DNA of 41,635 nucleotides. It comes from CAYFKJ01 sp964528595. Its GTDB lineage: Bacteria; Pseudomonadota; Alphaproteobacteria; UBA2966. Positions 39,497 to 41,635 of the stretch are shown here, in pieces. A program made the position numbers and the translations under genes. Numbering within the stretch: the stretch's first letter is position 1; each line of letters opens with the position of its first letter. Location: assembly GCA_964528595.1 (NCBI GenBank), contig CAZGTM010000033.1:1-41635 (forward strand), in the 5' to 3' direction. The notes under the pieces are model-generated. The model had not been told where the DNA came from. It saw nothing but the letters and a program-made list of their open reading frames with translations, and did not search any database.

Positions 39497-41581
39497 TCAC
39501 GAATCAAAGCTATTACTCACTTTGTCAGTGTTCTTAGCCATCTGAGTGGCATATAAATTTAATCCGAGGTCACTTAGCGAGAAACCTTGCGTATTGAGGA
39601 TCTTTGAGATCGTCATTCCCTCGCTTTGAGTAAGAACCGCTTTTATTTTCTCACGAGCGCTCTCTGGCTTAAGTGAGATCCGTATAGAGTGTTCAGCTTC
39701 AAGTGTCTGGTGTAGGTCGAAGTACCCGACGACATCAAGTGCGACGATGAAGTCAGACTCATCTGGTGTTGCGTGCAAAGGCGGAAAGCGAGCGAAAGTC
39801 ACGCTGGCAAAGTCCCGACAATTCTCATCGTTATTGCTGACCGAACGCTCAAAAATCCAGCGAAAAACGGCATCGAATTGGGGCTTGAAGTCACGAATAG
39901 CAATAATACCATACAGAATATTTATTTTCTCGAAATCACCGCCTGTTAATTTTTTGAAATTTGCTGGATCTGAGAAGTAAGTTTCAATGCTTTCACGACT
40001 GTCGAACCATTCGCATTGCGAAAACTCGTCAAAACTCTTCCAAAATGATGCCAAATCGTTGGCCTTGTGTCCTTCAAGATTACCGCACAGCTCTATGAAC
40101 ACATCGACTGGGGAGATGCCACACTGCGAGCGAAGATATTTCAAGATCGGTTTGTAGACGCCTCCATTCCAACAAAAATCAACAAGAAAATGGACCTTGC
40201 GGAGAAAGAACAATTCCGCCTCACTCATCGTCGCTGTTTCTCGCAAGCTTTCCTCATATTCGAAGCATTCGATGGTTTCGTTGGGGCCTGCTTTATAACT
40301 TCCCGCGTCTCCATGAATTAGGCGATAGCGGGTACGAAACCCCCAACGCTCGCGGCTTTCCAATGAATTCAGTTCACACCCTGCTAGCATTCGGCAATTA
40401 TGGTTTTGGATAATGTCCACATCGAAATCAAATAACTTGCGGAGCCCATCGAGGTGAGTCTCAAGGGTCTCTCCAGGAAGTGGCACGATAACATCCGAAT
40501 AGGTCGTGCTGCCAATTGCGTGGAACTTTTCCTGATACGACTGATAGGTGTCGAGAGAAATATTGTCACGTTTTATGGCTTTGAGAACGTCTTCGTCCAT
40601 GCTTTGAACTGCCATCACGGACACCACCATATCACCCAGGATTTCCGCAATTTCTAGGTTTCGTGCGGTTACGTTCTTGGCCAGCCAAGTATGGCATTGC
40701 TCCGGCGTTCCAGTATTGTCTTTGACGTCGCGAATTGCTTGAGCGATTTTGACATCGCGCTTGAGAATCCCGAAATTGGCATCGCAGACGACCCAGTTGC
40801 GGGCTGACGAGCGTTCACCAACATAGGCTATTTCAGCAAGCGCGGTTTCCAACGAGAAACGGCGGACTAAATTGCGAGAAGCCATGCCCCACGCGCAAAA
40901 AGTACATTGGAAAGGACAACCACGATTGGTCTCGAAAAGAGGCATCATCCCAGCATCGATAAATTCATCGAGGAATCCATCCAGATACGGCGACGGTACT
41001 TTTTCGATCGTTTTTTTCAGTGATCGGGTTTCGGTCTTGTGGAGCCTACCATCTTCAATCCAAATCGTATTTTGCGGCAGAGAGCTAACTTTTCGTTCGG
41101 AGGCTAGCCACCAGTCCACTAATTCAGCAAACGGCTCTTCTCCTCCCTCAAGAATGTAATAATCAAGGTAGTCGTGGCTTTCAAGATGAGAGGCCGCCAG
41201 TACGTCGTCATGATCAATATCGGGGCCGCCACCAACGATCAGAGCATCGGGCAAGAGCGAACGCAACCGCCGCCCGACCGATTGGTTGAGGCGGTCGCTC
41301 CAGCCGTAGTGAGCCATACCAACAACCGTTGGTGGGTTCTCAAGGACCGCAGCCATAAGACGTTCAGGATGCTTGAACAGTTTAATCTCCACAGCCTCAC
41401 CGAAATAGGCATGAAGATACGCAGCAACATAGCCAATACCCAAAGGAATCGGTATCGACGCGTCAGATACCGAAGCCGTATGAGCCAAATCTGCGAGGTA
41501 AACGATTGTCGTCTTTTTCACATTCCCAATTTCCTGCTGGCAAGCAATCTGTCGCCGACACTCTAACGCAAATACCTTCAT
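39497..41581 (-). CDS. B12-binding radical SAM protein
   Basis: A 694-residue enzyme from the ATG at 41581, which has GGAG six bases upstream; a GTG at 41521 directly before TTIVYLADLAHTAS is an alternative. The N-terminal ~170 residues form a cobalamin-binding-like domain (SIPIPLGIGYVAAYLHAYFG, VVGMAHYGW, LIVGGGPD, ILEGGEEPFAELV). The radical SAM core has the cluster motif CPFQCTFC in FETNRGCPFQCTFCAWGMAS, then VVCDANFGILKRD and VIVPLPGETLETHLDGL. These segments resemble B12-radical SAM proteins often found in cell-surface polysaccharide loci. The last ~250 residues are not recognised. Composition is clearly more A+T-rich than all neighbours, suggesting horizontal acquisition. Its partner genes would lie beyond the window end. 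Confidence 0.88.
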   Translation of the reverse strand: MKVFALECRRQIACQQEIGNVKKTTIVYLADLAHTASVSDASIPIPLGIGYVAAYLHAYFGEAVEIKLFKHPERLMAAVLENPPTVVGMAHYGWSDRLNQSVGRRLRSLLPDALIVGGGPDIDHDDVLAASHLESHDYLDYYILEGGEEPFAELVDWWLASERKVSSLPQNTIWIEDGRLHKTETRSLKKTIEKVPSPYLDGFLDEFIDAGMMPLFETNRGCPFQCTFCAWGMASRNLVRRFSLETALAEIAYVGERSSARNWVVCDANFGILKRDVKIAQAIRDVKDNTGTPEQCHTWLAKNVTARNLEIAEILGDMVVSVMAVQSMDEDVLKAIKRDNISLDTYQSYQEKFHAIGSTTYSDVIVPLPGETLETHLDGLRKLFDFDVDIIQNHNCRMLAGCELNSLESRERWGFRTRYRLIHGDAGSYKAGPNETIECFEYEESLRETATMSEAELFFLRKVHFLVDFCWNGGVYKPILKYLRSQCGISPVDVFIELCGNLEGHKANDLASFWKSFDEFSQCEWFDSRESIETYFSDPANFKKLTGGDFEKINILYGIIAIRDFKPQFDAVFRWIFERSVSNNDENCRDFASVTFARFPPLHATPDESDFIVALDVVGYFDLHQTLEAEHSIRISLKPESAREKIKAVLTQSEGMTISKILNTQGFSLSDLGLNLYATQMAKNTDKVSNSFDS

Positions 41582-41635
41582 ACACAACTCCGGCATGCTC
41601 CGAAATGACCAGAGCCAGCCTTGCACGACCCTCTA

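Noticed and set aside
39311..39556. 81-codon plus-strand frame
   Set aside because: It overlaps the end of the radical SAM gene and has no ribosome site or recognisable pattern.
1..41635. CRISPR array, prophage or rRNA operon
   Set aside because: No regularly spaced direct repeats, phage structural genes or rRNA sequence were seen.

Overview
The window is a high-GC, gene-dense chromosomal segment that reads as a free-living, metabolically versatile alphaproteobacterium. The signs are alphaproteobacterial-style hybrid histidine kinases, a TAXI-type TRAP transporter, an MttB-like methyltransferase, acyl-CoA carboxylase genes and frequent ATGA gene overlaps. The genus cannot be told from the sequence alone. 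Only the last ~2.5 kb is clearly more A+T-rich and looks acquired.

Layout. 1-3.6 kb: the 3' part of a hybrid histidine kinase, an orphan periplasmic solute-binding protein and a DsbA/FrnE-like thioredoxin-fold protein. 3.6-8.3 kb: a selenocysteine module. It has a GrdB/PrdB-like selenoprotein whose reading frame is interrupted by an in-frame TGA followed by a bacterial SECIS-like hairpin, and divergently selA-selB-selC (SelA, SelB, tRNA-Sec with a UCA anticodon). 8.6-12.5 kb: a divergent NarL-type response regulator and a 7TMR-DISM hybrid kinase. 12.6-19.6 kb: a TetR-controlled catabolic operon (two-subunit biotin-dependent acyl-CoA carboxylase, acyl-CoA dehydrogenase, then a non-pyrrolysine MttB-family protein). 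19.6-27.4 kb: a TAXI TRAP transporter (binding protein, fused permease, universal stress protein), a PLP-dependent D-cysteine desulfhydrase/cysteate lyase-like enzyme, a class III aminotransferase and an RpiR regulator. 27.4-27.8 kb: a 421-nt intergenic region with a ~148-nt nested inverted-repeat structure and two dyads. 27.8-31.8 kb: a nickel-pincer system (larC-larE-larB, with a convergent larA homologue). 31.9-37.4 kb: two unrecognised membrane proteins around an amidase, a small hypothetical gene, a pentapeptide-repeat protein and a TPR protein. 37.4-38.9 kb: a PEP-mutase/isocitrate-lyase-family enzyme overlapping an isochorismatase-family hydrolase. 39-41.6 kb: a non-coding compositional junction, then a B12-binding radical SAM enzyme.

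The most striking point is the selenium locus. A conventional annotation would split the selenoprotein into two unrelated hypothetical genes. Read through UGA as Sec it becomes one 406-residue protein with a UxxC redox motif, next to the machinery that decodes it. Only selD is missing from the window. A second cofactor-dedicated system (lar, nickel pincer) lies about 20 kb away, with all four LarA cofactor/catalytic residues conserved but an unknown substrate.
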